DNA from: Zeugodacus cucurbitae
Lineage: Eukaryota; Arthropoda; Insecta; Diptera; Tephritidae
NCBI RefSeq assembly: GCF_028554725.1
Contig: NC_071671.1
Location: 20,087,501 to 20,151,500 of the forward strand
Length of the DNA stretch: 64,000 bases
Direction of reading: 5' to 3'
Shown here: positions 48,171 through 61,135 of the stretch, in pieces
How positions within the stretch are numbered: position 1 is the stretch's first letter
How the letters are laid out: each line of letters begins with the position of its first letter
Made by a program: the position numbers and the translations under genes
Notes under the pieces: model-generated
The model's input: the letters and a program-made list of their open reading frames with translations, nothing else
Told to the model about the DNA's origin: nothing
Database searches by the model: none

Positions 48171-49724
48171 TGCTCTTATTTTTTGTTTTAAGCTTTTTAC
48201 AAACATACTTGTTGAAACACTTTACGTGAAAGAAAAATGAGTTAAAATTTACTTGCATTATTATGTAACTAGATTCTCAAATAAATTATTTTATAATCGT
48301 CCTAAATTTAATTTAGTTGTAAAATAAAGTAATCTATGCTTTCTAACCCAACTCAACAAAATACCCTCATTGAAATATAATTAAGTACGCATTACTTTTG
48401 TAACCTTGCTACCACATATACTTCAAGTTCGCGTTAAACCCATAGGGTGAAATCCAATGTAGCTTTAATGATGGAACCCCTGTTTTTGGCGCTCAACCAA
48501 CTACAAAACACGCTTGATACAGGCACTATAACGTGCCTGGCGTTTGTGTGTATATGAAATATTTTTGGTTGATAATGAACTAGCAATACTAGTGAAGTGT
48601 CAACTAACGGATTTCGGTGAGAAACGAGCTTTTGTGGCAAGCTGTGTAGAAGCTTTGATGCTACTACAAGTTTAGATTAGATTTAACAAAGTAACTACCA
48701 CTTGTTGTTGGTTGTGTGTGAGTGTGTGCGGCACTTGTAGTGAAGACAGTAGCAAAAGCAATTGTGAGTCTTTTATGTAGTAACTTATGTATAAGTATGT
48801 ATATGTGACGGCACTTGATGTGGTGTTATGCGCTAACTCAATTTAGTGAAGAGGCGAGACAGTAATTTTATGGTTGAGTATCAAGCAACGCGTACATACA
48901 CATGTATATATAAATATAACTGTTTGTTTGTACATATATAATATATGTATATCTGAGTACATCATGCTACCCTAAATTACATTGCAGGGAGATCAACACT
49001 TAATAGCATGTAAGTTGTATAAGCATGCTTCTTCTTTGCCCTTCTGCCTCCATCTCTTTTGTTGGCTTTAGAGTCACCCCAGGCGTTTCCGCAAAATATG
49101 ATATACTACTACACAGTGTTGTTTTTTCTCCTTCTCATTATGTTTGCTGAAGGAGTTAATTTCGGTTGTTCTCTTGCAGAAACACATATTTATATTAATA
49201 AAAGAGATTTTGCTTTTATGCTTTAATTAATTACACAAAATTCATAGTTGGTTTATTTGAGTGTTAGGTTCATGCTCAGATTTATGTACCTTTGTTTGTG
49301 AGTTTTTGATTTTGGATAATGTTGTCTTACAAAGATGAATTGTCTTCATTCATGGTTGACATATGTGAATTTAGTTGAATTGGTGCTAATTAATGTACTC
49401 AGGAGTAAAATGAATATGGAAATAAAACTATTAATCTTATTATTTAATTAGTTTATCCTTAAGCAGCCAAAGGGATTATCAGATAAGATTTTCTCACCTA
49501 AAAGTATAGGAAATGTCTGAAAAGTCATAGAGTCTGGGTTGTAACGTATGTATGGTATCAAGAAATCGACATATTTCATATGAATGGTGGAATCCCTACA
49601 TAACATAGTATTATGTAGAAATGAAGTATAAAAATATTTTTTTCTTTTAATTGTATTTCTAAGTAGTTTTATTGCCTAACTTTACAATTTGAATTCAATT
49701 CTATTCTGTGTGATTCTGTCTCGT
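44531..49724. other. Gene-free DNA around the word cluster
   Basis: Apart from the CTGGT word cluster I see no exon, RNA gene or transposon. Open frames at 46246-46953 overlap on both strands. Confidence 0.5.
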
Positions 49725-49728
49725 TTAA

Positions 49729-50617
49729 GGCAGTAGTCTGCTTTACAGGCTTAAAAAAATCGTTTTTTTTGTTTTGTTCTAAATCTCTTCCAAAACTATC
49801 CAAGAATATGTCTTTAAAATTCCAGAGGCCAATTCGAGATATTTTCGAAGCTAGTGCAGTTTTAGTGGCCGAGCGTACAGCAGGTGCGAATGGATACTGA
49901 AAACTTTAAAGCTCGTTTTCTCGAGTTTTCATTTTCACAAGTGTTAGAAAAAATTTCAATATTTTTTAACCCTTTCGACCCCGACGTTACCTGTGAGCAA
50001 TTTCACCAGTTTGATGACTTAAAGCAAAAGCTGTGTTCAATGTTTTAACTTGATTTAACTGGCTACTTATAGATTAATATATTAAAAATGAAAATCGGTT
50101 AACAACATTCTTTACCGTTATTCTTATAGCTTTTTTTAACATAGTGCATTAAAGTCATTGATAATTTGTAAATGAAAATTTGCAAACGTTTGTTAAAATC
50201 GATCCAATTATTATAATAATTTAATTCAATGAAAAAATGGGTATGCATTTTTGTTCGAAATGTATTATAGCATTTTTTCATTAATTCAAAATCTTCGCTT
50301 TATCATTTTTGTATACCATCATGCCCCAATGTTACTCACAAGCAACCTTCTGTAGCGCTCATAATAAAAGGCGTGGCTAGGTAAAATTTTGTTTGTAATC
50401 TCTGTTTGGCATTCTTTTATGGTCCCAATGGAGAAAAAAATTTTAAAACCACAGGAAAAAAGTCGGGGTCGAAAGGGTTAATAATAAATATTGTTTTTTA
50501 AGCCTTAAATATAGTACACTATCGTCTTAAAATTCCTTTTACCACAATCATTTCCTTCCCTTTCAATAAAAATTGCTAAAAAAACGCCTTTTTCGGTTTC
50601 TAAAGCAGACTACTGCC
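49729..50617. mobile_element. TTAA-flanked MITE, outer element
   Basis: TTAA at 49725-49728 and 50618-50621 flank inverted ends GGCAGTAGTCTGCTTTA and TAAAGCAGACTACTGCC, 17 bases with no mismatch. Without the nested element it is about 377 bases long and non-coding. Confidence 0.9.
49970..50477. mobile_element. piggyBac-like MITE nested in the outer TTAA element
   Basis: TTAA at 49966-49969 and 50478-50481; inverted ends CCCTTTCGACCCCGAC and GTCGGGGTCGAAAGGG, exact over 16 bases. The interior matches both outer parts of the decayed element in protease B intron 2 (for example GCAAAAGCTGTGTTCAAT and ACATAGTGCATTAA), but lacks the transposase remnant. Confidence 0.92.
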
Positions 50618-50621
50618 TTAA

Positions 50622-53600
50622 ACCATCTCAGGTTACTCATACGCCTAGTCACATTTCAAAGTCGCATATGTATGTATACTATATATCAATTAAAATCCTA
50701 CTGATTGTCCAATTAAGTGTTTTTAATAAAATTTTAATTTATATAAATAAGCAGGGTTTCTTCAATTACCACTACGCCTCTGTCGAAAGCTCTAAGCTTC
50801 CTGTATTTATATTTTTGACTAAAACATTACAGAGACTAGTTTTGATGCACATGTGAACGACATCATTCCTCTCCTCTGACATTCAAGTAATGTTTTCGGT
50901 TCCGAATTTGTTGTTATTAACTCACATCACAATTTAGTTGGAGATACATCAGATCGGATGGTTGGCTTTAGGAAATTTTCAGATTAAATTGTATTGTGAA
51001 CATTCAGATTCAGATTCAAGCAAGCTATATGATAAATCATCGGATGAGTAACTTTTAGATTCTCCGATGTAATCTCAATTGTTCAAGATTTAATATTCTT
51101 TGAGCTTAAATTAAAGTTTTATATTAGTCCACAGGATTGGATAAAATAGAATTGAGCTTTTTGGCAGCTGTAAAATCAGTACTTTCCTCGACATAAATCA
51201 GCTTCTTCAAAGCTATTCTGATTATATGCAAACATTTGTATCTCAGCAGACTTTAGGTTAAATTTATGACGATGACAAAATTCTGCCAGGTTCCCAGCAC
51301 AATCGAACATATGTGTTTGTTTATATTTTGTCTGCATATTGGCAAACACATGTTAAACACATTTATAGCGGTTCGTTCCCATTCATAACCCCACCAACCT
51401 CCGAATATTAATTCCAATTTTATTGCTTTGCGTATACGCTTACGAGCTGTCGTTTTTGCTTCCGCCTTTGCGCTATGCAACTTCAAGAGGAGGCTCAATC
51501 TACCAAAATGTTGACTGGCGTGAATTTACTTTGCTTGAGCGTTTACACAATAAAAAAAGTTCGATTATTCTTTTATACAATTTACCTGGCACGGCGGTCG
51601 TTTTATGCTCTTCGCTTTGAGTTCTTTTCACAACTGTGAGTGTTTGATTATCATGGTGGATTTCGTTATTTCATTGCCACCTCACTTTCGTTGATTATGG
51701 TTTTACTTGTGTATTTTGCTCTTGTTGTTATTTTTTTTCTTATTATTCTAAGCATTTTTGTTTGTTTGGCTTTTTGTTTATTTGTTTAGTGATTGTTGCT
51801 TTTCCTTTCGTATTGACTTGCGTTTTCTTTTGTCATTCACTTTCGGTGCTAAAGCTTTGACTTGTTGTCTTTGTTGCTTTTACTTTTCTTTTATTATTTT
51901 GTTTTATTTGCTTGATTGACAACTAAGTCAGCGAAATTGAAATCAATTTTCCATGTCAATTTGCCCGATTGGAATCGATACACTTAGGTGGTATTGAATG
52001 CATGTAAACTTGGTCACGGATATTTTTCAAAAGTCGATTAAATGGCGATAATCAAGATCCATTGATGTCCATAATTGATTATAAAATAAATTTGAAAGGA
52101 ACTTGCAAAACACGAAATTAACCTATATTTACCTATAAATGGGAATTTTGGAAGCTCTTTTTAGTAATTTGACTAAAATTAATTGAAGGATAGCTTGGAT
52201 ATATGTATGTATGCATATATGTTTACAAAAGATATTTTGTACTTCCGGATATAATCTAAAACCATGTCATGTCTTCTTTATTCAAGATTTGTAGGTTAGG
52301 ACCTAAGTGTAGATTTTGCTAAAATAATCATCAGAAGAAATACTTCCATCGCGGTCTAAAAGAAGAGTAATAAAACTCTCTTATTGCTATCGTAATCAAC
52401 TCAATTTAAGGTCCCAGGAACGGCGAAATTTATTTTTGGTTATGCGATTCAAGAGATCGACTTTTAAAACTTACCTCCTGCCATTGATACAAAAATAAAT
52501 TGTTTTGATAGCACCTAAAATAATACGTGTTTGTGATTCGAAAAGAATTTTAGTGTGTAGATATTGGAAGTCCTTAGATCATATTCAAAACTGTAAATTT
52601 GATTGTGGTTATTGATAAAATAGCAATAAGCAGATGAATCTTACAAACTTCTTATGAACAGTAAAAACAAAAATGAATAACAGCTGATCATTAATCGAGT
52701 AGTCAGCTGTGCGAAAGGCAAAAACTGGTTTCTCAATTATAATCTTAATGTATTAAATTAACGAATTGTGGAATTGTGGATTTCTGGTATAACGTTTAAA
52801 GAGTTCATCTGATCGATATTTATGACTACTAATATAAATTCTCTCCCATAATTTACTTAATTTTCAATCACACCTCTACGAGCACATCAATTTCCAGTTA
52901 CCAGCCCCCGTATGCCACTTCATTATCAATTTCTGGTTTAAATGAAAATATTTGCGCCACATTAAATATAATTTTCCCTCAACGCACATTAACGGTTATA
53001 ATGGCTATTAGTTTATAAATGCGTCTCCAGGACATTTATCATTCGCACACAATCAAGCGACGGCGCGAGGCACGAGGCACGTATATATACTTAGACGCAT
53101 TATTTCTTCATACTCGCCGTCGCCATATGCAAATGTTGAGTAATTTTCGTGACTGTGGTTACCGCATTTAAATGTGTCAGTTAATCAACATAAATGCCAA
53201 CATTGACAGCGACCATATTAATAAAAACCGACGACAGAAAAAATGTGGCCACAAAACAGTAGGGAATACAATACAATTGAGAACGAAGCAGGGCGCTGAA
53301 GGAGCCGTGCCAAGGAGCAAAACAGGACAAGTTTTGGAGTATCAAATGCAATATATGTACATATGTATGTACCCGCATGTGGGTGTATGTGCTGTGCTCT
53401 GTATAAATAATGATAATAATGACATATTTATATGACAGCTTCATCAACTGCTGAGCAGCAAATGTCATTAATTTTGGTGGCTTTTGACTTTTTATACATA
53501 TGTATGTATGTGCAAGTAGGTGTTCAAAGTAGCAGAAGTGTATACTTCAAATTTGGGAAAAATACTACATTTAACTAAAATTCTTGTTAAAGAAAGATGA

Positions 53601-53773
53601 TGCTAAAAATAAAAAAAAATAAAGTATTTAATAGTTTGGAGTCTTTATTTGAATAAGTATTATGAGGTGTGTGACTTCGCTAAAATTTATTAAATTATAT
53701 TGCGCTGAAATGTATACTACAATTTTCTGCAAAAATCCTACTATTGTTTTTAAATAAAATTGTATTAAGATAA
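50622..53773. other. Gene-free AT-rich DNA
   Basis: No exon, RNA gene or recognisable element found. Frames at 53172-53468 overlap in opposite directions and have no domain. Confidence 0.5.
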
Positions 53774-55110
53774 TCTAATATATAAAATTCTCGTGTCACG
53801 GTGTACGTTATTGAACTCCTCTGAAACCGCTCGACCGATATTCGTGAATTTTAGCGTGCATATCGGCTAGGGTGGAGAATCGGACAACATCTATTTTTCA
53901 TCCTCCTAAATGTTAAGGGTGGTCCACCCCTAAATTTTTTTAACTTTCCGCGAAGAAAAATAAAAATTTTCTAAAATCGGGAAGTTATTGGTTGTTGAAG
54001 TTCAAACCGATCTGGCTAATTTTAGAGAATTTTATTCGAGTTGACAAGAAAAATATAAAAAGAGAAAACAAAAAAATAATATTTTGAAGGTTGTCATTGT
54101 TGCTTGGTTAAAATATTTTTGTTATTGTTCAATTGTATAAGGTTGTGTCGATAGCCCAAAACAATTTGTAAAAAATAAGGAAAGGCTAAGTTCGGGTCCA
54201 ACCGAACATTTTATACTCTCGCAATTTATTGATGTAATTTTATTAAGATAACACACAATATGACCTATATATTCGGCATAAAATCTAATAGAAAATCATC
54301 ATATATAGTATATGAGGGCAGATGTAATTCCAGAACCAATTTCACTCATTTTCAGCAAGGTTCCAAGGTTAACGGGAATAGCCACCTGGTAGTAGGCAAA
54401 CAAACGGCACATTCGGCCTTGAAATTACTCCTAAATTGCAAATGAACGAAACACCAGTAGGCAAATTCGCCAAAAATAGCGGTATAACGAAGATATTCCA
54501 AATATTCAAGAAGTCGCTGGAGGTATTGCACAGGGCTTTAAAAGATCTTGATTGTCGATAAACGTTTTTGGTGGAGCCAGAATTCTGTTAACAGGTGATT
54601 TACGCCAGACTCTTCCAATTATTCCTGGACCAACTGTTACTGAAGGGCTAATCGCATGCCTAAAGTCATTTAAGCATGCGAATGGTAGGGTCGCAGTTGA
54701 CACCTCGATGGATTAATAGCATTTCCAACAGATTTCTGTCACTTCATTGACTTGAAAGAGAAGTTTTCCTGACATGAAACCTCAATATGATAACCATAAA
54801 TGACTGATTGAATGACCTGTATTGGTGGTAAAAAACAAAGATATCGATGATCTTAATGCGACAATTTAGAATTTCGGTCCAGGAGAGTTGACACAGCTAC
54901 AAACCAGGATGACGTAGTCAATTATCCCAAACTATTTAAAATTGCCTGTACTATCACCACTCACTTTGCAATTAAAAGTAGTGTGAGTTGTCATCATGGT
55001 GCGTAACATAAATCGACCTCGAGTAAGCAATATCGTCGCCGAAGCCAAGATTGGACCAACTTAATTTAATGTATACCTTAGCCACAAAAACGTGTGACCG
55101 GGTCTTCTAG
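53774..55110 (+). mobile_element. Helitron remnant with exact ends
   Basis: It begins TCTAATATATAAAATTCTCG directly after A and ends GGGTCTTCTAG directly before T, the A|TC…CTAG|T rule of Helitrons. Broken coding pieces match the Helitron PIF1-type helicase: GKQTAHSALK near 54395, GGARILLTGDLRQTLPIIPG near 54570-54630, KNKDIDDLNATI near 54830 and IMVRNINRP near 54995. The frames are shifted and stopped, so it is dead. A family D fragment is inserted at 54176. Confidence 0.85.
54176..54357 (+). repeat. Family D 5' fragment inside the Helitron
   Basis: Begins TAAGGAAAGGCTAAGTTCGG and includes ATTTTATACTCTCGCAA and the TCATATATAGTATATGAGG block; stops near CATTTTCAGC where Helitron helicase sequence resumes. 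Confidence 0.75.
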
Positions 55111-55479
55111 TATTATCTATAATTAAGAAATTTGTTGAAATTAAAAAGGTTTGAAACCTATTTATAGTTCAATGGCGGCAGTTCATTGCTTGTATTAGAA
55201 GGTTAGAATCATTAAAAAGTTCGATAATAGTATATTAGGCACTCCTAAATATCATTACATTAAAAAATAAATAAAAAATATTAATATCTAAATTTAAATC
55301 TCGAATTATAATAATGACAAAACAACGCCATTAAGACAGCGTCAGCTCTTGTCTGACAGAAATTTTCATAGAAAATGTAATTTTGGTTTTAAAATAATTG
55401 GGGTTTTAAAATATCCGGTGGGATTAATATGTGAGATACTTGGCAAAATTAAGTGAGCGTATAGTCTTGCATATAATGT

Positions 55480-55678
55480 AGCTTGATGGTGAAAATGAGT
55501 GATATCGGTTCAAGAATTACGTTAGTCCTCATATACTATATATGATTATTTTCGTTATTCTAGTGGACTTTATGCCGAATATATGGGTCAAATTGTGTCC
55601 TGTCTTAATACAATTACATAAATAAATTGCGAAAGTATGAAATGTTCGGTTACACTCGAACTTAACCCTACCCTTCTT
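55480..55678 (-). repeat. Family D 5' fragment, reverse orientation
   Basis: On the minus strand it reads AAGTTCGAGTGTAACCGAAC near its start, then the ATTCGGCATAAAGTCCACT block. Only the first 200 bases of the family are present. Confidence 0.75.
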
Positions 55679-58600
55679 GTATTGGCTTAAATTTGACAAT
55701 CTGGTGCTGGCACCTGACAGAAGTTTCTGACGCTTATATTCAATTTTTAACAAAGAATTCAATAAACGATTCACGACCCAATATTAAAATATATCTCTAC
55801 TATATATCATCAATTTCACTTTGGAAGTATTCGCTCAGCTGAAAGTTCATTGTGAATCACATGAATATGAATATATTCATGGCAAAAAATTTATATATAA
55901 TTATATAAATTTGTATTACCCTCACCTCAACATTGATTTCAACTCTCTATCTTTCGCGTGCAACTTTTAGTTGTTTACCCACTTTGGCCTCTGGTTCATA
56001 TTAAATAATTTGAAAATAAATTGTTCGACTGTAATAAATAGACATATGTTAATATTTCGCCTGCGCCTCAGTCAAATAATGACATTTTGTTGAAAGCCCT
56101 AACAGAAAATCTAGACAATGAACATAATAATAATATCAAATAGCAAAAACAATAATTTAAAACATGTTGTCTTCTGTGTATACTAGTATTGTATTTATTT
56201 TTTATTTGCTCGCTATCATTCGTGGCGTTCCACATTCATTAACGATTCACATGCATGTCAATGGCAAATCGATAATTTAAGGACACGCACAAGGTTACTC
56301 TGCTTCAAAACATTATTGTTTCAGTATCAAAGGGAGGACAGGTAAATGTAGGATAGTAAGTCAGCTGATAACTAAAATGTTCATTAGTTATTTGCTGTTA
56401 TTAAAACGAGTGATTCGCTGAAATGTTTAAGTAAAGACAGTGATTTATTTATGATAGAGCTAGAGAGATACAGAAATAGATAAGAGAGAGATCGAGCGAG
56501 GAGAGAAGAGAGGGAGAGAGAATGAATGACAAGTGGAATATTTGAGAACTAAATCTTAATCATATATTGTTAAATCGACGTTTCCCTACCTTGATTCAAG
56601 CTCAAATTGGGTTATTACCTTGAACATTAAGACTGTTTCCAAAACTGAGAGGTCACACTTGGATATATTCGGACAAGTTCTTTGTGGTACAAAAAATCAT
56701 ATAGTATTGAAGTAGTTTAAGCTGGAAGTATCGATGTAATAGATCTCTTTTGAAAACCGAATCTTTTATCGATCCTTCCTCGCAGCTTGTTGCCCGCTAC
56801 TATATTCTTCTACAACAGAATTGAAGAAATATTTTTTCTACTATATGATAATTATTTAAAGTTCTAGTCAAAATCGTTCGATGCTCATAGTTGTTTTTCC
56901 CAGATAAGGGATCTACTGTATAATACAGTAACTCTTTTGGGTAACATGGAACTACATACCCATAAGATCATCTCTTATATAACTTAATCCCCTCTTTTAA
57001 GGTCTAATTTCGTTCTCCTATGTAATGCTTTTGCTTTTGGACTCTTTTTGGCGAATTTTATTATTTAAGAGAGACACATTTTTTATGGTAAAAATATATC
57101 TTGGACCCGATGGAATTTAGATTTTCTAATATATACCCTTTTTACTAATGGTAAAATTATAATTGATCCCGCTATAATACTAAACAAGAAAATATAATAT
57201 TTACGTACTTAGAGAATACTTTATGACAGTTGATAGAAACAGTATTGCATTTTATGTTGCACTTTTAAAAATACTACATTGTTCATTGGTGTAATCAACT
57301 TCAGTGAAATTAATAATAATTAGACTTATATGTAATTATATTGAAATATATATAATGAAATGATTAAAATATTTAGTGGTAGTCCGCTACCACAGTATTT
57401 AAAACCCTTCCGACTATCATTAAATTAAGTCAACTGCATGTAAACGACAATTAGTAGATTCGCAGCGAATGCAAACGTAATGCAATTAATTGTTATTTCA
57501 TTACACAGGTAATCAATGCTAATTCAATGACTGACAGAATTGAAAAAACCCAAGGCAAACCAAAGCGTGTAACAATTCCACACACGACTATTGATGGGTA
57601 TATGTCCGCCCACAAGTGTCGCCGTCACAACAAACCGCTAAGTGAGCTTAACAATTCTCCCACCCACAGAAGACAGAACCCAAAACCCCCCTAAGCCGCA
57701 TATGGTGTACTTTAGTATTCTCGTCACCACACAGTTAGCAAAGTCAACGCTTGAATTGACAGGCAAAATCAGCAAATCGTGACGGCGTTGAAGTGCTTGA
57801 CTACTAAAAATAGAAAGCAGGCGAATTGCAAATAAATAAAAAAGCACAACTTTTCAATATGGTGACAGCATATGATTTCTCGCTGCTCCGCTTCAGAATT
57901 CCTGTGTGTGAAAAATGAGCTTTTCAATGAGAGCTAGTTGGAAGAAAAAAAACCCATTCTACTAAAAACAACAAAGCCATATATTACGGTTTGCGCGCAT
58001 ACAGTTCAAAGCGAAAATATGCAGAAACATAGTTTTAGGCGTTTCCACAATGTTTACCACAATGTTGGCATTTTCACGCTTTGCTTCCGGTTATGCGTTA
58101 CGCCCTCATGACCTATTCTACCCTCACCACATTAGGCTACATATCCATGTGCCTTCAAAACAACAACAATACACTCGTGTTCACTTTGGAGGTCACACGA
58201 AAATTGTTTATATGAAGAAGTTGCTCCGCTTACTATAATATCACAATTGTTTGTCTAGTCGTTACTGTGGATAAGAATTGATAAAATATTGGTATAATTG
58301 TATTTTGAGGTTCTTACGCCAGAGATGATACGTTTACACCAGGAAAAAGTAATATTAAGTGGTGTAAATAATATATTTGTGTTCTTTGGTCGATAGATAC
58401 TTTCGAATTAAGATCTCTCAAAGATTTTAGAGATCACGAAGGTCTCCGTTGTACATCTCATAGTTCTAGGGACGACTGTTTCTTGATTACATATGTCTAC
58501 TATAACATAAAAATTCTAACTGAAACAAAGCTATATCTTCGATTTCGATTTCCAAAAGTTTTCCATTGCTGTTTTACAGTTCCAGGGTTCTATATGTCCT

Positions 58601-60601
58601 AACGGACACCTCCATCGAGGGACATTTTTAGAACAAATGACACTCTCTTAGACGGACACCTCACTTGGGTGAACAAGAATCGCTCGATGGTGAGTGTCTG
58701 TCTAAGAGAGCTTTCACAATTTATTGATAGAGGAGATCGTGTTTAAGTTATAAGAAAAGCTTCTCTTAATACTTCAAAATTATTGGAAAGACATAGATGA
58801 CATGAAAAAGATAGACCAGTGCGGAATTCATCATTATTTGGCAATTTGTTTTAGGATTGTTGCAACAGGGAATAAATTTATAGATGACATTGATAAGGTT
58901 CATCTGACTAATGGATCTTCTTTGTGAATTGACAGAAACCTAGCCTTCAAACTATGCCGTGGTTGGTTCTCTAAAATATCTTCTTATATTCTTAGAATTA
59001 TAGGTCAATTTAGTTGGCTTTTGAGTTCGGGATCGAATATACAATCACTTCCCTTCGTACTGATAGACACGGAACGGATTCGAAGTGCTCGATCGGAGAA
59101 CTGTCAGTTTAAACTTCGTAGCAGTTCGTAGAGTTCAGTAGAAGCAATCTTTTAGAAAAGTGTATTTTGAGGTTCTTTCTTAGAAGCAATTGTATTGACA
59201 TTGTGGGAAGGAACTGAGATTTTAATTATTAGACCTGTATTCGTTTGGTCTAATAGCCATTAGCCTTAGCTTTTTGTTTTTAAAAAGTCACATTTCTAAT
59301 TCTAAACCATAGAATTCAAGATCAAATTATTGTCAGACCTAGCCCACAGTTCACCTCTGTGCTTAGTCTCTTAGATTCCATTCGTTCCCAACGTTAAAAA
59401 TACACCAACTTTTATACACAGTTATTTGAAAGCACCCGCTCGTTGAGTTGTGTATACAGCACGATTTTTTTGTTAGCCTCTCGATCTCGTCTACCTCGTC
59501 TAACGGGAAGGAACTTTTTGTTAAGCAAACATTGTTGTTAGTGTTTTCTATTTACACTTTGCTACTATGTAGTTGATGGTTTTTATTCTTTTAGTTTGAC
59601 GGCTCATCGTTGGCTTTTTTATTGCTTGTGGCGGTTTCTTGTTTTCGTCGTTTAGTTTACAGTTATGACAGGAAGTAGTAGCACACGCTATGGAAATTGT
59701 TGTGTCTGGGTTAAGTTTTTATGCGCATACATACAAACTCGTGCAGTTAAGTATTGTACTTGATTACTTTTAAAGTACATATTGGGAATTAGTTAATTTG
59801 TTTCTATGTTTTTATCGATTGAACACTTGTTGAGCGTTGAGTTTTTAGTATGGTAGTTGGGTATATGTGTTTTAAATTAGTTGTAGTAAAAATTTGTGGA
59901 GATAAATTTCGAAAAGTTTAATGCCTGGATGTCTTGGTCTTGGACTAGTGATTTCAAAAAAATCAAGTCAGTCGACTTTGTTTGTGGGCTTGGATGTATA
60001 CTCATGAGATAGTACTATCTTCAAAAGCACTGATATTTCATATGTTTAGTTTAAAGAATACTGATTCTAATTCTTCTAAGCATGACCTGAAAATACATAA
60101 CCATCTCAAAGGTTCTAACTCACAATTTAAAAAGATTGCAGGAACTGATGTAATATAATCATCTGTTCCATTAAAATTTTGATAAACCGATGGGACTGAA
60201 GTCATGGTTTATTTTTAATTTACAAAGAGATCTTAACAAAAGGTGGAGAAAAAAAGCCCACTTCCAGGCATGATCAGTACTACAAACTCATAATATTATT
60301 CTATGTCTTATACTAACATACTCAGTATTCCAACTTCTTGCAGAAGTTAATTTTATGTTAAAAAAAACACAACATGAGACTTGGTTCAAGGATTAATTCT
60401 TAGCTTATCTCTTGTGTAGAGTTCATTGAATTCAGTTTGATCAATTTCACCAAATCTAAAATCTCGACTCCTCGACTACTCTTCTGAATTAATTATTATA
60501 GTAGAAGACATTTTGGGCACACAGATTTAAGGAATGGGGAAGAATGGATTTGAGCCATCAGTTTGCCACGCTATTATAGTCGAGTCTACAACAGCGCGCA
60601 T
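55679..60601. other. Gene-free DNA with a GA-rich tract
   Basis: No exon recognised. A GAGA-rich tract lies at 56458-56522 and an inverted repeat at 58643-58710. GAGA tracts in flies can bind GAGA factor, but nothing else marks this one as a promoter. Confidence 0.5.
58600..58712. repeat. Inverted and direct repeats, probable pogo-like remnant
   Basis: CTCTCTTAGACGGACAC (58643-58659) pairs with GTGTCTGTCTAAGAGAG (58694-58710) with one mismatch, around a loop of about 34 bases. CGGACACCTC also occurs directly repeated near 58604 and 58653. The layout resembles ends of pogo/Tigger-type elements. Confidence 0.5.
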
Positions 60602-61135
60602 ACACCAGCGGGTACTGCATCGAACACTTTCAAAGCTGGTGCTCTTTCGTCTAATCGAACAACATGACCTAGCTAGCGCAGACGCAATCCTTTTATTCGC
60701 TGAACTATGTCTGTGTCGTTGAATAACTCAAAGAAGGATGAGCTTCTATATTCTCCGGTATTCGCCGTTGCCAATTTTTAAGGGACCATAAATCTTCTGC
60801 AAAACTTTTCTCTGGGTCGTCTCATCGGATGTTTACATCGTTCACACTTCTGCACCATAAAGCAGGACGGGAATGATGAGCGACTTGTAGAGTTTGGTTT
60901 TTGTTGTCGAGAGAGGACTTTACTATTGAATTGCCTATTCAGTCCAAAGAAAAACCTGTTGGTAAGAGTGACTCTGCGTTGGATTTCAAGGCGAATATTA
61001 TTCTTGGTGTTAATGCTGGTTCCAAGATAGGCGAAATTTTCTACAACTTATGACTGTCGAATGTGCCGACTGTTTGTTTGATGACAGAAGATATTTCGTA
61101 TTGTCCTCGTTCCCTACCGGGCTAATTAGCTTCGC
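60602..61135 (-). pseudogene. RTE-like LINE fragment
   Basis: The minus strand matches the last third of the 21460-23061 frame, from the region before KYLLSSNKQS to KVFDAxPAG, with frameshifts and stops. Same family as the 41345 fragment, same orientation. Confidence 0.7.
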
